The notes: generated by a model from the letters alone, not told the origin. DNA of 58,457 nucleotides from [Bacillus] enclensis (GCF_001456935.1 NZ_KQ758492.1:1-58457), one strand, 5' to 3'; shown: positions 1 through 8,984, counted from the stretch's first letter. Made by a program: numbers and translations.

Positions 1-107
<107 letters not shown>

Positions 108-206
108 ACAAAGAGTCATTTTTAAATGAACAACGGCAATACCGGTATTCTTGACATCAATCCTTTATCTAGTTTTGAAGGAACAAACCTTCAATTGAAT
201 ATTCGT

Positions 207-322
<116 letters not shown>

Positions 323-327
323 AAATA

Positions 328-362
328 AAAAAAGGACAGCTCTTAGGAGTTGTTCTTTTTTT
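328..362 (+). terminator. rrn operon terminator
   Basis: A-run, then hairpin AGGACAGCTC / GAGTTGTTCT (two G-U pairs, 4-nt loop TTAG), then a T-run. It sits 6 nt after 5S. Confidence 0.85.
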
Positions 363-569
363 GTGTGGAGCAAAACGATAAAGGTATAGCAGTGGATAAT
401 GTTGACCAAAACGTCTTCACATCTTTTTAATAAAACCATCAAATTTTTCACCTTTTAAGCCCGTTAATTTGTTTATTTTAATAAAAACCCTCGTCCATGT
501 TGAAAAGAGAGTCGTGTTCTTCTTAAAATCGTGCCTATTTCATATAAATATCAAGAAATTGAATAACAG

Positions 570-757
570 GTTCGCGGCCAGATCCGATTTATTATCGGAA
601 ATCGGCTTTTTATTATCGAAATCAACGAAAGGATTATCGGAAATCGAACTTTTATTAGCGAAACGGAAAGTCCTTTTTTCAAATGCGTTTAGATATAATC
701 GAAACCGTATTCTAATTAACGCAACCCAACATTTATTATCAAAATTAACACTTTAAG
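570..757. repeat. Degenerate 21-bp-phased repeat array A
   Basis: The core ATTATCG begins at 591, 612 and 633 and as ATTAGCG at 654: a period of exactly 21 bp. Weaker members continue in phase (ATAATCG near 695, an ATTAA-type match near 714, ATTATC at 735). A full unit reads roughly ATTATCGRAAATC followed by ~8 variable, T-ending bases. Because 21 is a multiple of 3, a 95-codon open frame (469-756) runs through it, but that frame has no ribosome site. The rest of the 363-1010 gap holds AT-rich sequence before the array and, at about 770-890, a stretch with very few G on the plus strand. I see no other gene there. Confidence 0.7.
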
Positions 758-974
758 AATCCAAATAAAATCAGTTACTACATGATTTCACGCCAATGCC
801 AATCAAATGCTCCAATACAAATACCCATACACCATCCCACTCACTCTTACACCCAAACACCGTCCCCAAATCAATTCTACAAACTTTTTTAACAAGACAT
901 ACACAGACTGGGCGCTCCCTACATAAGATAAAAGTACACTTGATAATTCTGTTAGTTTAAAAGTTTAAAATATT

Positions 975-1004
975 GTATACAATTGGAGCACTTGGGGCAC
1001 AATA
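975..1004 (+). promoter_or_regulatory. Sigma-F promoter of gin
   Basis: -35 GTATA (975-979), 15-bp spacer, -10 GGGCACAATA (995-1004). The -10 fits the sigma-F pattern GGNNANAMTR at every fixed position. gin is a known forespore sigma-F gene in B. subtilis, so context agrees. Confidence 0.75.
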
Positions 1005-1028
1005 GATTGTATGGAGGTGGGGAACCTT

Positions 1029-1229
1029 ATGATGAATGCAGAGCGTAAGGCGGTTGAAGAGCAGTGTATTGTGTGTCAAAGTGAAAAGTCGGTCGGAATT
1101 CATCTGTACACATCATTTATCTGTACGGAATGTGAACGGGAAATGGTCCAGACGGATACAAATGATCCGGTGTACAAATTGTTCGTCCAGCGATTGAAAA
1201 AAGTGAATACCCCTCAAATTTATTCATAA
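1029..1229 (+). CDS. gin: Anti-sigma-G factor Gin (CsfB)
   Basis: A 66-residue zinc protein matching B. subtilis Gin/CsfB nearly end to end. Two CxxC pairs (CIVC near the start, CTEC about 20 residues later) frame the conserved GIHLYTSFIC, and the protein ends in PQIYS. In B. subtilis Gin is made early in the forespore and holds sigma-G (and sigma-E) inactive until engulfment. I start it at ATG 1029 (or 1032) because GGAGGTG at 1013-1019 sits 9 nt upstream; an ATG at 1011 overlaps that ribosome site and is rejected. A sigma-F promoter lies just upstream and a terminator straddles the stop codon, so it is monocistronic. Confidence 0.92.
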   Translation: MMNAERKAVEEQCIVCQSEKSVGIHLYTSFICTECEREMVQTDTNDPVYKLFVQRLKKVNTPQIYS

Positions 1230-1262
1230 CCAGGTGATAGACAGCTTGGTTATGATTTTTTT
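1225..1262 (+). terminator. Terminator of gin
   Basis: Stem CATAACCA / TGGTTATG followed by a T-run; the left arm includes the gin stop codon. Confidence 0.8.
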
Positions 1263-1326
1263 AGTTTAAGAACATAAAATATGGTACGATGAAGATTGAT
1301 ATTTGCGGTGAGAAAGAGGGGTAAAC

Positions 1327-2754
1327 ATGAAGGTTGATCAAGCGAGGATGCCTCTTATTGAAGCGATTGAAAGGCATGTTGAGAAAAATCCCATCTCATT
1401 TCATGTACCTGGTCATAAAAATGGTTTATTAATAGATGAGAAGGACAAGCAGTTTTTTTATAAAAGGGATTTGACAGAACTTAGCGGATTGGATGATCTA
1501 CATGATCCGCAGGAAGCGATAAGGGATGCTGAGGCGCTGCTCAGTGATCTGTATGGAAGCAAGAAGAGCTGCTTTCTGGTAAACGGCAGTACGGCAGGGA
1601 ATATTGCTGCGATACTCGCATCGTGTTCTCAGGGAGAGACTGTTTTGGTACAAAGGAATTGCCATAAGTCCGTGATGAATGGAATAAAGCTTGCGAGGGC
1701 GGTACCAGTCCTAATAGAAACAGAGTGGGATGAAGAAGGGAAGATGCCGACCGGGGTCAGTCTTGAGTCGGTCAGGGAGACGATGAAGGCTTTCCCTGAT
1801 GCCAAGGCATGTGTGCTCACGTATCCTACCTATTATGGAATGACTTTTGATTTGAAATCATTAATCGATGAATTTCACCAACACGGAGTGATCTGTATCA
1901 TTGACGAAGCACACGGTCCGCATTTTCAGCTGGGAGATCCGTTCCCTGCGTCGGCGCTTGATCTGGGAGGGGACATTGTCATTCACTCGGCCCATAAAAT
2001 GCTCCCTGCGATGACGATGGGATCTTTTTTACATATAGGAAGTGAACGGGTGAATGAAGGAAAGGTAAAGGAATACTTATCGATCCTGCAGTCAAGCAGT
2101 CCCTCTTACCCGATCATGGCTTCACTTGATTATGCCAGATCCTACTTAGCGACGGTGACAGCAGCGGATATAAGAAAGAATATAGACGTAATCAATGAAT
2201 TTGTGCAAGCTTTAAGCGGTATTCATGAGGGATTATCGGTGAAGCGTACAGATGACCCATTGAAGCTGCTGCTTTCCATGAAGGGGATGTCGGGGTATGA
2301 GCTTCAACGCTTGTTGGAGGGAGAAGGTATCTTCTGTGAACTCGCGGATTCTTATTATGTTCTGCTGATCCTGCCTTTAATGAAGGAAGGCTTCTCGTTT
2401 CCTTATAAGGAAGCAGCCGGGCACATCCATGCTGTATTGAGTAAGGAAGGGGTGCCGGGACAAGCAGGAGACGCCCCTAAGGCAGTAAGAAAAAAACGGC
2501 GTTCTTACACGGAACTTGCATTAACCCACGAAGAAATGGATGATAGGGAAGAGGAGTGGGTATCGTTAGCCGGGGCTGAGGGAGAAATCTCGGCGCGGAT
2601 GATCACTCCGTATCCGCCGGGCATCCCATTGCTGATCCCGGGTGAAAGAATATCAGAAGAAACGATGGCAAGACTGAAACAATATATGGAGAATAAAGCA
2701 AACATACAGGGAGATCACCGTTTGGATGAAAGCCGTGTATGCGTGTATCGATAG
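1327..2754 (+). CDS. yaaO: PLP-dependent Orn/Lys/Arg decarboxylase family protein YaaO
   Basis: A 475-residue fold-type I PLP enzyme of the lysine/arginine/ornithine decarboxylase family, with the length of B. subtilis YaaO. Visible landmarks: FHVPGHKNG near residue 27, VNGSTAGNIAA near 85 (phosphate site), DEAHGPH at 193-199 (the Asp that contacts the PLP ring nitrogen) and SAHKML with the Schiff-base Lys at residue 224. A smaller C-terminal domain follows. The substrate of YaaO has not been settled to my knowledge, so only the family is claimed. Start ATG 1327 follows GAAAGAGGGG. It ends 17 bp before tmk, so the two are probably co-transcribed. B. subtilis has xpaC and yaaN between gin and yaaO; here they are missing. 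Confidence 0.9.
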   Translation: MKVDQARMPLIEAIERHVEKNPISFHVPGHKNGLLIDEKDKQFFYKRDLTELSGLDDLHDPQEAIRDAEALLSDLYGSKKSCFLVNGSTAGNIAAILASCSQGETVLVQRNCHKSVMNGIKLARAVPVLIETEWDEEGKMPTGVSLESVRETMKAFPDAKACVLTYPTYYGMTFDLKSLIDEFHQHGVICIIDEAHGPHFQLGDPFPASALDLGGDIVIHSAHKMLPAMTMGSFLHIGSERVNEGKVKEYLSILQSSSPSYPIMASLDYARSYLATVTAADIRKNIDVINEFVQALSGIHEGLSVKRTDDPLKLLLSMKGMSGYELQRLLEGEGIFCELADSYYVLLILPLMKEGFSFPYKEAAGHIHAVLSKEGVPGQAGDAPKAVRKKRRSYTELALTHEEMDDREEEWVSLAGAEGEISARMITPYPPGIPLLIPGERISEETMARLKQYMENKANIQGDHRLDESRVCVYR

Positions 2755-2771
2755 ATGGAGGGTAAAGGGAA

Positions 2772-3401
2772 ATGAAACAAGGAAGATTTATTACAGTCGA
2801 AGGCCCTGATGGTGCGGGAAAGTCTACAATACTCAATGAACTTTACAACAAGCTCGTTGAAGAAGGCCGCAATGTTGTAAAAACACGGGAGCCGGGCGGC
2901 GTGTCCATTGCTGAACAGATCAGGGAAGTCATTTTGAATAAAGAAAACACAGCCATGGACATCCGCACGGAGGCATTGCTGTATGCAGCGGCAAGGCGCC
3001 AGCATCTGGTAGAGGTCGTCATCCCTGCACTTGAAAAAGGGTCCATCGTCATCTGTGACCGGTTTATTGACAGCTCACTGGCTTACCAGGGAAAAGGCCG
3101 GGACATAGGGATGACAGAAGTGATGAACATCAATCAATTTGCGATCGAGGATAAGATGCCGGATCTTACACTTTATTTCGATATAACCCCTGAAGAAGGC
3201 TTAAAAAGAATCGCCGGGCATGATGGCCGGGAAGTAAATCGGTTAGATCTCGAGTCCCTTGATTTCCACCAAAAGGTTTATGAGGGGTATCAATCTCTAA
3301 TCGAACAATATCCGGACCGAATCAAGGTCGTGGACGCAAGCAAAAGCAAAGAAAAAGTATTCACATCAGCATACGACATCGTAAAAAGATTTATAGGGTA
3401 A
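2772..3401 (+). CDS. tmk: Thymidylate kinase
   Basis: Phosphorylates dTMP to dTDP with ATP, an essential cytosolic step in dTTP supply. The 209-residue length is usual. Walker A GPDGAGKS is at residues 11-18; the DR motif ([13 protein letters not shown]) around 96 contributes the dTMP-contacting Arg; the lid region lies around 140-150. Its place between yaaO and darA-yaaR-holB is conserved in Bacillus. Start ATG 2772 follows GGAGGGTAAAGGG. Confidence 0.96.
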   Translation: MKQGRFITVEGPDGAGKSTILNELYNKLVEEGRNVVKTREPGGVSIAEQIREVILNKENTAMDIRTEALLYAAARRQHLVEVVIPALEKGSIVICDRFIDSSLAYQGKGRDIGMTEVMNINQFAIEDKMPDLTLYFDITPEEGLKRIAGHDGREVNRLDLESLDFHQKVYEGYQSLIEQYPDRIKVVDASKSKEKVFTSAYDIVKRFIG

Positions 3402-3502
3402 CGTTATAAAGGCAGCTTCGATATGACAGAATGAGTCTATAAAGAGGTTGTCTTTTTATTATACGGCGCTAACTATGTGGTAATTATTGTTATTAGGGGA
3501 TA

Positions 3503-3617
3503 TCCAGAGCTGTCCTGTAGCTGGACATAGCTGGACAGTGCTTTCCTTAGATCATTACGACCGGGGAAGTGAACGGGCCACGCGCGGAAAGCGAATTCTT
3601 CCACGGAAATCAACAGC
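3503..3617. repeat. Degenerate palindromic intergenic element (right arm kept)
   Basis: In the 324-bp gap between tmk and darA. The right arm (CGCGGAAAGCGAATTCTTCC, then ACGGAAATCAACAGC, 3580-3616) matches the right arm of the complete copies at 11.6, 29.9 and 46.4 kb. The left arm is not recognisable; instead there is a short direct repeat of TAGCTGGACA (about 3518-3537). Confidence 0.75.
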
Positions 3618-3655
3618 TATAGAGAGTATTTATTAGAGTATTTCTGATAAGTAGG

Positions 3656-3685
3656 ATGTCAGCCCAACCCATTTATTGATATAAT
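3656..3685 (+). promoter_or_regulatory. Sigma-A-type promoter of darA
   Basis: ATGTCA at 3656-3661 (4/6 to TTGACA), 18-bp spacer, perfect TATAAT at 3680-3685. It follows the repeat element and precedes darA by 40 bp. Confidence 0.6.
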
Positions 3686-3707
3686 AGAAGGAAGTATATG
3701 TCTTTGA

Positions 3708-4055
<348 letters not shown>

Positions 4056-4253
4056 TAAAAGGCTGTTTTCTAAAAGGTTGTTGCTTTTCGTAAATAGGTT
4101 GTAACCTAAATGCAGCTTGTTGTCGTGCTCTTTTCGAACTCAAGTTCGATCTAGGGAAGGACTGATAACCCGAAAATACCCAAGTTCTGTTATTTTCTTG
4201 TCTGTATAGCAACAAAGTATGCGAAAAGAGCCTAGTCAAAAGGGGTTTAACGT
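4056..4253. other. Structured intergenic region between darA and yaaR
   Basis: Holds no gene. It contains a long-range inverted repeat GCTCTTTTCG (4127-4136) / CGAAAAGAGC (4222-4231) enclosing a local hairpin CGAACT-CA-AGTTCG (4135-4148). TTGTTGCTTTTCG near 4079 partly repeats the left-arm theme. This looks like an interspersed palindromic element or a folded leader. A 13-base match TGTAACCTAAATG occurs here (about 4100) and again near 11921 upstream of yabD. Confidence 0.45.
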
Positions 4254-4694
4254 ATGAAGATCAATCAGGATACCCGTGTATCTTTAGATAAACTTCACAA
4301 GGAAAGCAAGTCAGCAGGGACAAGCCAGGCGAAGTTCGGCCAGCTCGTTCAAAAGCATGATCAGAAAATGCAGATGGAACAGCTCAGTAAGCTTCTGGCC
4401 ACGATTGAAGATGCCGGCAGCCGCCTGGCAAAGTCCCGTAATTTCAAGGATCTTGCAAAATATAAAACGCTGGTGAAGAAATTTGTGAGAGAAGCAGTCG
4501 ATTTCGGCATGGATCTGAAACAATCGCATACATGGAATCAGTACGGTGAAGGAAGAAAGCTCAATATCGTGGAAACGATCGACAGTGAGCTTGTCGAACT
4601 GACCGAAGCTGTCATGGATAAAGAGAAAAAGTCGATCGATGTATTGGGGAAAATCGGAGAAATAAAGGGATTGCTGATCAATCTCTATATGTAA
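4254..4694 (+). CDS. yaaR: DUF327 family protein YaaR
   Basis: A 146-residue protein conserved beside holB in Bacillales; the family (DUF327, YaaR) has no established function. The sequence is charged and mostly helical, with a conserved middle block (RLAKSRNFKDLAKYKTLVKK, about 57-76) and an ending that predicts a helical hairpin. No signal peptide or membrane segment. Start ATG 4254 follows AAAAGGGG. It ends 13 bp before holB, so co-transcription is likely. Confidence 0.88.
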   Translation: MKINQDTRVSLDKLHKESKSAGTSQAKFGQLVQKHDQKMQMEQLSKLLATIEDAGSRLAKSRNFKDLAKYKTLVKKFVREAVDFGMDLKQSHTWNQYGEGRKLNIVETIDSELVELTEAVMDKEKKSIDVLGKIGEIKGLLINLYM

Positions 4695-4707
4695 GTGAGT
4701 GGTTCAG

Positions 4708-5691
4708 ATGAAGTTTGAAGAAATACAATCGTTTCAGCCTGTGGTTCTACAGATGCTTCAAAACAGCATCATGAAGGACCGGGTTGCGCATGCCTATTTA
4801 TTCGAAGGAGAAAAAGGGACACGTAAAAGGGAAGTGGGCTTCCTGTTTGCGAAAGCCCTGCTCTGTGAAAACCGAACGGACGGCAAAGCATGCGAAGAGT
4901 GCAATAATTGCAGGCGCGTCAACCATGGAAATCATCCGGACCTCCATCTGGTTGAGCCGGACGGTCTTTCGATAAAAAAAGAGCAGATTAAATCTCTTCA
5001 AGAAGAGTTCTCCAAAACCGGGGTCGAATCGAAAAAGAAGATTTATATCATTGTTCACAGTGATAAGATGACGGCCAATGCCGCTAACAGCCTCCTGAAA
5101 TTCCTTGAGGAGCCCCTTGCGGATGCGACGGCAATCCTGATTACGGAGAATATTCATAGAATGCTTCCTACCATTCTTTCGAGGTGCCAGACGATTTCTT
5201 TCAAACCGCTTCCAAAAGAATATTTAACAAAACAGCTGCTGGACGAGGGAATGCCGCCTCATATGGCGCCGCTCGCCGCTAACTTGACAAACCGATATGA
5301 GGAAGCTGTAGAAATATGTCAAAATGAGTGGTTTGCACAAGCAAGAATAATAGTGTTAAAATTATATGAAGTCCTCCAGAAAAGTCCCTTCCAGGCAATG
5401 GTGAAGATTCAAGAGGATTTTGTACAGCACTTCAAAGAAAAAGATCAAGTTGATCGAGCATTGGATCTTTTACTTCTAATATATAAAGACTTACTTCAAA
5501 TCCAGTTAGGAAAAGAAGAACAGCTCGTCTACCCGGACCAAAAGGAAAAATGGAAATCAGACGCACTTCAAGTATCGACAAACCGTCTTTCTACTAGTAT
5601 GACGGCGATCCTTGAAGCAAAACGCAAGTTAAACGCCAATATGAATTCTCAGCTGCTGGTAGAACAGCTTATGCTAAAACTGCAGGGGTGA
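4708..5691 (+). CDS. holB: DNA polymerase III delta' subunit
   Basis: Clamp-loader subunit that with delta and tau loads the beta sliding clamp. A 327-residue AAA+ protein. Visible: HAYLFEGEKGT at the P-loop position, a four-Cys zinc module (CENRTDGKACEECNNC), HPDLH, and the sensor/SRC region (LSRCQTISFKPLP). The P-loop reads GTRK where B. subtilis HolB, as I recall it, has GTGK. I prefer ATG 4708 (MKFEEIQ) over GTG 4699 because it matches the family N terminus; the ribosome site is weak for both. ricT follows 7 bp downstream. Confidence 0.94.
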   Translation: MKFEEIQSFQPVVLQMLQNSIMKDRVAHAYLFEGEKGTRKREVGFLFAKALLCENRTDGKACEECNNCRRVNHGNHPDLHLVEPDGLSIKKEQIKSLQEEFSKTGVESKKKIYIIVHSDKMTANAANSLLKFLEEPLADATAILITENIHRMLPTILSRCQTISFKPLPKEYLTKQLLDEGMPPHMAPLAANLTNRYEEAVEICQNEWFAQARIIVLKLYEVLQKSPFQAMVKIQEDFVQHFKEKDQVDRALDLLLLIYKDLLQIQLGKEEQLVYPDQKEKWKSDALQVSTNRLSTSMTAILEAKRKLNANMNSQLLVEQLMLKLQG

Positions 5692-5698
5692 TGGTCCT

Positions 5699-6526
5699 TT
5701 GTACGATGTTGTAGGAGTACGCTTTAAAAAAGCGGGAAAAATCTATTATTTCGATCCGGGCGAACTCGATATCCATAAAAATAATTATGTGATCGTTGAA
5801 ACTGTCCGCGGGGTCGAATTTGGAAAAGTAGTCGTAGAAAGAAAGCAAGTCGGTGAAAATGATGTAGTGCTTCCTTTGAAAAAGGTGATCCGGATCGCTG
5901 ATCAGAAGGATCGGCTGACGGTGGAAGAAAATAAAACTTCCGCTCAGGAAGCCTACGATGTGTGTTGTGATAAAATCAATCAGCATCAATTAGATATGAA
6001 ATTAGTAGATGTAGAATATACATTTGATCGTAATAAAGTCATATTTTATTTTACAGCTGATGGGCGTGTTGATTTCCGGGAGCTGGTGAAAGACCTGGCT
6101 TCTATTTTCCGTACGCGGATTGAACTTCGTCAGATTGGCGTTCGTGACGAAGCGAAAATGCTAGGGGGTATCGGTCCTTGTGGCCGTATGCTTTGTTGTT
6201 CGACCTTTTTGGGAGATTTTGAACCGGTATCCATCAAGATGGCGAAAGATCAAAATCTATCTCTTAATCCTACCAAGATCTCAGGGCTTTGCGGCCGCTT
6301 GATGTGTTGTCTTAAATACGAAAATGACGAATATGAAGCAGCCAAAGCGGAATTGCCTGATATTGGTGAAGTGATTAAAACACCTCACGGGAAAGGTAAA
6401 GTGGTAGGTCTTAATATTCTTGAGCGTGTTCTTCAAGTAGATATAAAAGATGCGGAACGCGTATTGGAATTCACTTTAGATGAAATAATGAACGAAGGTG
6501 CCGTATCATTCCAAGCCACAGAGTAA
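5699..6526 (+). CDS. ricT: RicT (YaaT), PSP1-domain subunit of the RicAFT complex
   Basis: A 275-residue PSP1-domain protein, the same length as B. subtilis YaaT/RicT. With RicA (YmcA) and RicF (YlbF) it forms an Fe-S complex that supports RNase Y-dependent mRNA maturation and the phosphorelay for competence, biofilm and sporulation. The Cys-rich core is plain: [18 protein letters not shown] and [13 protein letters not shown] (about 158-208) supply the cluster-ligand cysteines. Start is TTG 5699, set by the conserved N terminus [20 protein letters not shown], with AGGGGTGATGG upstream. yabA follows after 14 bp. Confidence 0.95.
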   Translation: MYDVVGVRFKKAGKIYYFDPGELDIHKNNYVIVETVRGVEFGKVVVERKQVGENDVVLPLKKVIRIADQKDRLTVEENKTSAQEAYDVCCDKINQHQLDMKLVDVEYTFDRNKVIFYFTADGRVDFRELVKDLASIFRTRIELRQIGVRDEAKMLGGIGPCGRMLCCSTFLGDFEPVSIKMAKDQNLSLNPTKISGLCGRLMCCLKYENDEYEAAKAELPDIGEVIKTPHGKGKVVGLNILERVLQVDIKDAERVLEFTLDEIMNEGAVSFQATE

Positions 6527-6540
6527 CGGGGTGTAGTGTC

Positions 6541-6915
6541 GTGGATAAAAAAGAGTTCTTTGATTCAGTCAGCAATATGGAACAACAGATTGGTGATTTA
6601 TACAATCAACTTGGCGAGCTTAAGCAGTGTCTTGCCGAAATGCTTGAGGAGAATAATGCGCTCAAGCTTGAAAACGAACATTTGCGCCGAAGACTGGAAC
6701 AGACTGAGAACTCACCGAAAAAGGTTCAAACAACAGGCGATGCGGGTACGACGAGCGAGTCGGACTTAGAAGATAAACAACTGGATATCGGGGAAGGCTA
6801 CGATAACCTTGCCCGGCTTTACCAGGAAGGCTTCCATATATGCAATATCCACTTTGGAAGTCCGCGCAAAGACGAGGATTGCTTGTTCTGCCTGTCTTTC
6901 TTGAACAAGAAATAA
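6541..6915 (+). CDS. yabA: Replication initiation control protein YabA
   Basis: A negative regulator of initiation that bridges DnaA and the DnaN clamp in Firmicutes. 124 residues. The N-terminal ~60 residues form a leucine-zipper coiled coil that gives the tetramer stalk; a variable linker follows; the C-terminal zinc domain carries HICNIHFGS and [11 protein letters not shown] (C/H ligands). GTG start at 6541 matches the family start MDKKE. A terminator hairpin follows the stop. Confidence 0.95.
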   Translation: MDKKEFFDSVSNMEQQIGDLYNQLGELKQCLAEMLEENNALKLENEHLRRRLEQTENSPKKVQTTGDAGTTSESDLEDKQLDIGEGYDNLARLYQEGFHICNIHFGSPRKDEDCLFCLSFLNKK

Positions 6916-6952
6916 AGCAGGACCTGTAATGCCTAGAATAAGATAAATGATG

Positions 6953-6990
6953 AAAAGGGCTGATCCATTCAGAAGGGATTGGTCCTTTTT
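6953..6990 (+). terminator. Terminator between yabA and yabB
   Basis: Stem AAGGGCTGATCC / GGATTGGTCCTT (one bulge, ~9-nt loop) followed by TTTTT. It would end the tmk-to-yabA transcript or permit partial read-through to yabB. Confidence 0.75.
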
Positions 6991-7012
6991 GTTGAACAAG
7001 CGGAGGAAACAC

Positions 7013-7756
7013 ATGGTTGTATTAAAAGACGATGAAAGATTGGATTATCTGCTGGCAGAAAATATGAGGATCATTCAAAGTCCGTCGGTATTTTCCTTTT
7101 CCCTGGATGCGGTATTGCTTGCGCGCTTCAGCTATCTTCCCTTGAAAAGAGGGAAAGTGGTGGATCTATGTTCCGGAAATGGGATCATACCGCTGCTTTT
7201 AAGCGCACGGACGAGCGTTGAAATCACCGGGGTGGAAATCCAGGAGCGTCTGCTTGATATGGCTGAGAGAAGCATTCGGTATAATGGCGTTGAGGATCAG
7301 GTAACGATGAAGCTTGGCGATGTAAAAGAAATAAACAAACTGCTTCATCATTCCCATTATGATGTGGTGACGTGCAATCCGCCTTATTTCGAAACCGTTC
7401 CGACATCCATGCAAAACTTGAATGAACATTATACCATCGCGCGCCATGAAGTCCTCTGCACCCTTGAGGACACCATCCAGGCTGCAAGCTACCCGCTGAA
7501 GCAAGGCGGAAAAGCTTCTTTCGTACACAGGCCGGGAAGGCTGATGGATATCCTGTCCCTGATGAGGAAGCACCGTCTTGAACCGAAGCGGATGAGGCTC
7601 GTCTATCCGAGGGAGGGAAAAGAAGCCAATACGCTTTTGATCGAAGGAATCAAAGACGGAAAACCTGATTTAAAGATACTCCCGCCTCTATTTGTCTACA
7701 ATGAAAACAATGAATATTCTCAGGAAGTTTATGAAATGCTTTATGGAAAAGAATAA
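7013..7756 (+). CDS. yabB: tRNA1(Val) (adenine37-N6)-methyltransferase-like protein YabB
   Basis: A 247-residue class I SAM-dependent methyltransferase of the TrmN6/YfiC group. Motif I is [14 protein letters not shown] (about 48-61) and the N6-adenine catalytic motif NPPYF lies near 122. By family it would methylate N6 of A37 in tRNA-Val; this has not been read from the sequence. Start ATG 7013 follows CGGAGGAAACAC; an upstream in-frame ATG at 6947 lies inside the terminator stem and is rejected. rsmI follows after 21 bp. yazA (GIY-YIG), which sits between yabB and rsmI in B. subtilis, is absent. Confidence 0.9.
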   Translation: MVVLKDDERLDYLLAENMRIIQSPSVFSFSLDAVLLARFSYLPLKRGKVVDLCSGNGIIPLLLSARTSVEITGVEIQERLLDMAERSIRYNGVEDQVTMKLGDVKEINKLLHHSHYDVVTCNPPYFETVPTSMQNLNEHYTIARHEVLCTLEDTIQAASYPLKQGGKASFVHRPGRLMDILSLMRKHRLEPKRMRLVYPREGKEANTLLIEGIKDGKPDLKILPPLFVYNENNEYSQEVYEMLYGKE

Positions 7757-7777
7757 TCCCAGGAGGTGAAACCCATC

Positions 7778-8653
7778 ATGAACCAGCAAAAAAGCTATCA
7801 GGAAACCGGCAAAGGCCGCCTCTATCTTGTCCCCACCCCAATCGGGAATCTTGAAGATATGACATTCAGGGCAATTCGCATCATGAAGGAAGCGGATGTC
7901 ATTGCAGCAGAGGATACAAGAAATACAAAGAAGCTGAGCAACTACTTTGAAATCGATACCCCGATCATCAGTTATCATGAGCATAATAAAGAATCGAGTG
8001 GTCCAAAGCTCATTGAGAGAATGGAGCAGGGTGAAACGGTCGCGCTGGTCAGCGACGCAGGGATGCCCTCCATTTCCGACCCGGGTTATGAACTGGTACA
8101 GGCAGCGATAGAAAACAATCTGGCCGTCATCCCTCTGCCGGGTGCAAATGCTGCTTTGACGGCATTGATTGCTTCGGGACTTGCCCCCCAGCCGTTTTAT
8201 TTTTACGGATTCCTTCATAGGGGAAAGAAAGAAAAACGTGCAGAACTCGAACGGCTCCGGTCATTGAAGGATACATTTATCCTGTATGAATCCCCTCACA
8301 GATTGAAAGAAACGCTGAAGGAACTTCATCAGTCTCTCGGGAATCGGCAGATTGTCATTTGCCGTGAACTGACAAAGAAATTCGAAGAGTTCATCCGCGG
8401 TTCATCGGAAGACGTGCTGGAGTGGGCTGAAACCGGTGAAATAAGAGGTGAATTTTGTGTCATGGTCGAAGGGAATCCGCAGCCAGATGAAGAGGAGCAG
8501 GAAGAATGGTGGAATGATTATTCAATTGAAGGCCACGTTCAGTATTATATAGAAGAAAAAGAAATGTCTTCAAAATCGGCGATTAAAGAAGTCGCAAAGG
8601 AAAGAAACCTCCCTAAGAGGGAAGTATACCAGGCATTTCATGTGGAGAAATAG
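7778..8653 (+). CDS. rsmI: 16S rRNA (cytidine1402-2'-O)-methyltransferase
   Basis: RsmI of the tetrapyrrole-methylase superfamily, which methylates the 2'-O of C1402 in the ribosomal P site. 291 residues. N-terminal LVPTPIGNLEDMTFRAI (about 15-31), AEDTRNTKKL and SDAGMPSISDPGYELV are the SAM-site blocks; ALIASGL and the FILYESPHRL block follow. An acidic C-terminal extension ends the protein. Start ATG 7778 is chosen because AGGAGGTG lies at 7761-7768; a GTG inside that ribosome site opens a longer frame and is rejected. A strong terminator follows. Confidence 0.95.
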   Translation: MNQQKSYQETGKGRLYLVPTPIGNLEDMTFRAIRIMKEADVIAAEDTRNTKKLSNYFEIDTPIISYHEHNKESSGPKLIERMEQGETVALVSDAGMPSISDPGYELVQAAIENNLAVIPLPGANAALTALIASGLAPQPFYFYGFLHRGKKEKRAELERLRSLKDTFILYESPHRLKETLKELHQSLGNRQIVICRELTKKFEEFIRGSSEDVLEWAETGEIRGEFCVMVEGNPQPDEEEQEEWWNDYSIEGHVQYYIEEKEMSSKSAIKEVAKERNLPKREVYQAFHVEK

Positions 8654-8693
8654 AAAAAGGGCTGAGTACATCATGACTCAGCCCTTGTATTTA
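8653..8693. terminator. Terminator shared by convergent rsmI and abrB
   Basis: Stem AAGGGCTGAGT / ACTCAGCCCTT with ACATCATG in the loop, A-rich on the left and T-rich on the right. It lies between convergent genes and can serve both strands. Confidence 0.85.
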
Positions 8694-8702
8694 TATCAAT
8701 GA

Positions 8703-8984
8703 TTAATTTTTTTGGAAAGAATCCTGGATTTCTTTGATTAACTGTTCTGCACCTTCACGGCTCAAAATCAATTTGCCGTCAGCAAGCTTGATGTTATCAT
8801 CAGATACTTCACCAGTGATTTGGCAAGTCATGCTTGGCTTGTATTTCTTTAAGATGATTCTTTCGTCGTCCACGTAGATCTCAAGCGCATCCTTCTCAGC
8901 GATGCCAAGTGTACGGCGAAGTTCGATAGGAATAACGACACGTCCTAATTCGTCAACTTTTCTTACAATACCTGTAGATTTCAT
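8703..8984 (-). CDS. abrB: Transition-state regulator AbrB
   Basis: A 93-residue DNA-binding regulator, the only protein gene on the minus strand. The N-terminal swapped-hairpin (SpoVT/AbrB) domain is MKSTGIVRKVDELGRVVIPI onward to KKYKP (~1-50); the C-terminal half is the multimerisation region. AbrB represses stationary-phase genes during growth and is itself shut off by Spo0A~P. The sequence between its promoter and start codon contains the tandem Spo0A boxes expected for that. Start ATG (8984-8982) follows a GGAGGAGAAAA ribosome site read on the minus strand. Confidence 0.97.
   Translation of the reverse strand: MKSTGIVRKVDELGRVVIPIELRRTLGIAEKDALEIYVDDERIILKKYKPSMTCQITGEVSDDNIKLADGKLILSREGAEQLIKEIQDSFQKN

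Noticed and set aside
469..756. 95-codon ORF through array A
   Set aside because: No ribosome site, and its heptad pattern is a by-product of the 21-bp (7-codon) period.
570..757. CRISPR array at the 21-bp-phased repeats (also considered for 36541-36733 and 50902-51245)
   Set aside because: Units are adjacent with no constant-length spacers, the repeat is not conserved, and no cas gene is in the window.
7688..8218. 176-codon antisense ORF opposite rsmI
   Set aside because: Shadow of a clear gene on the plus strand with no start signals.
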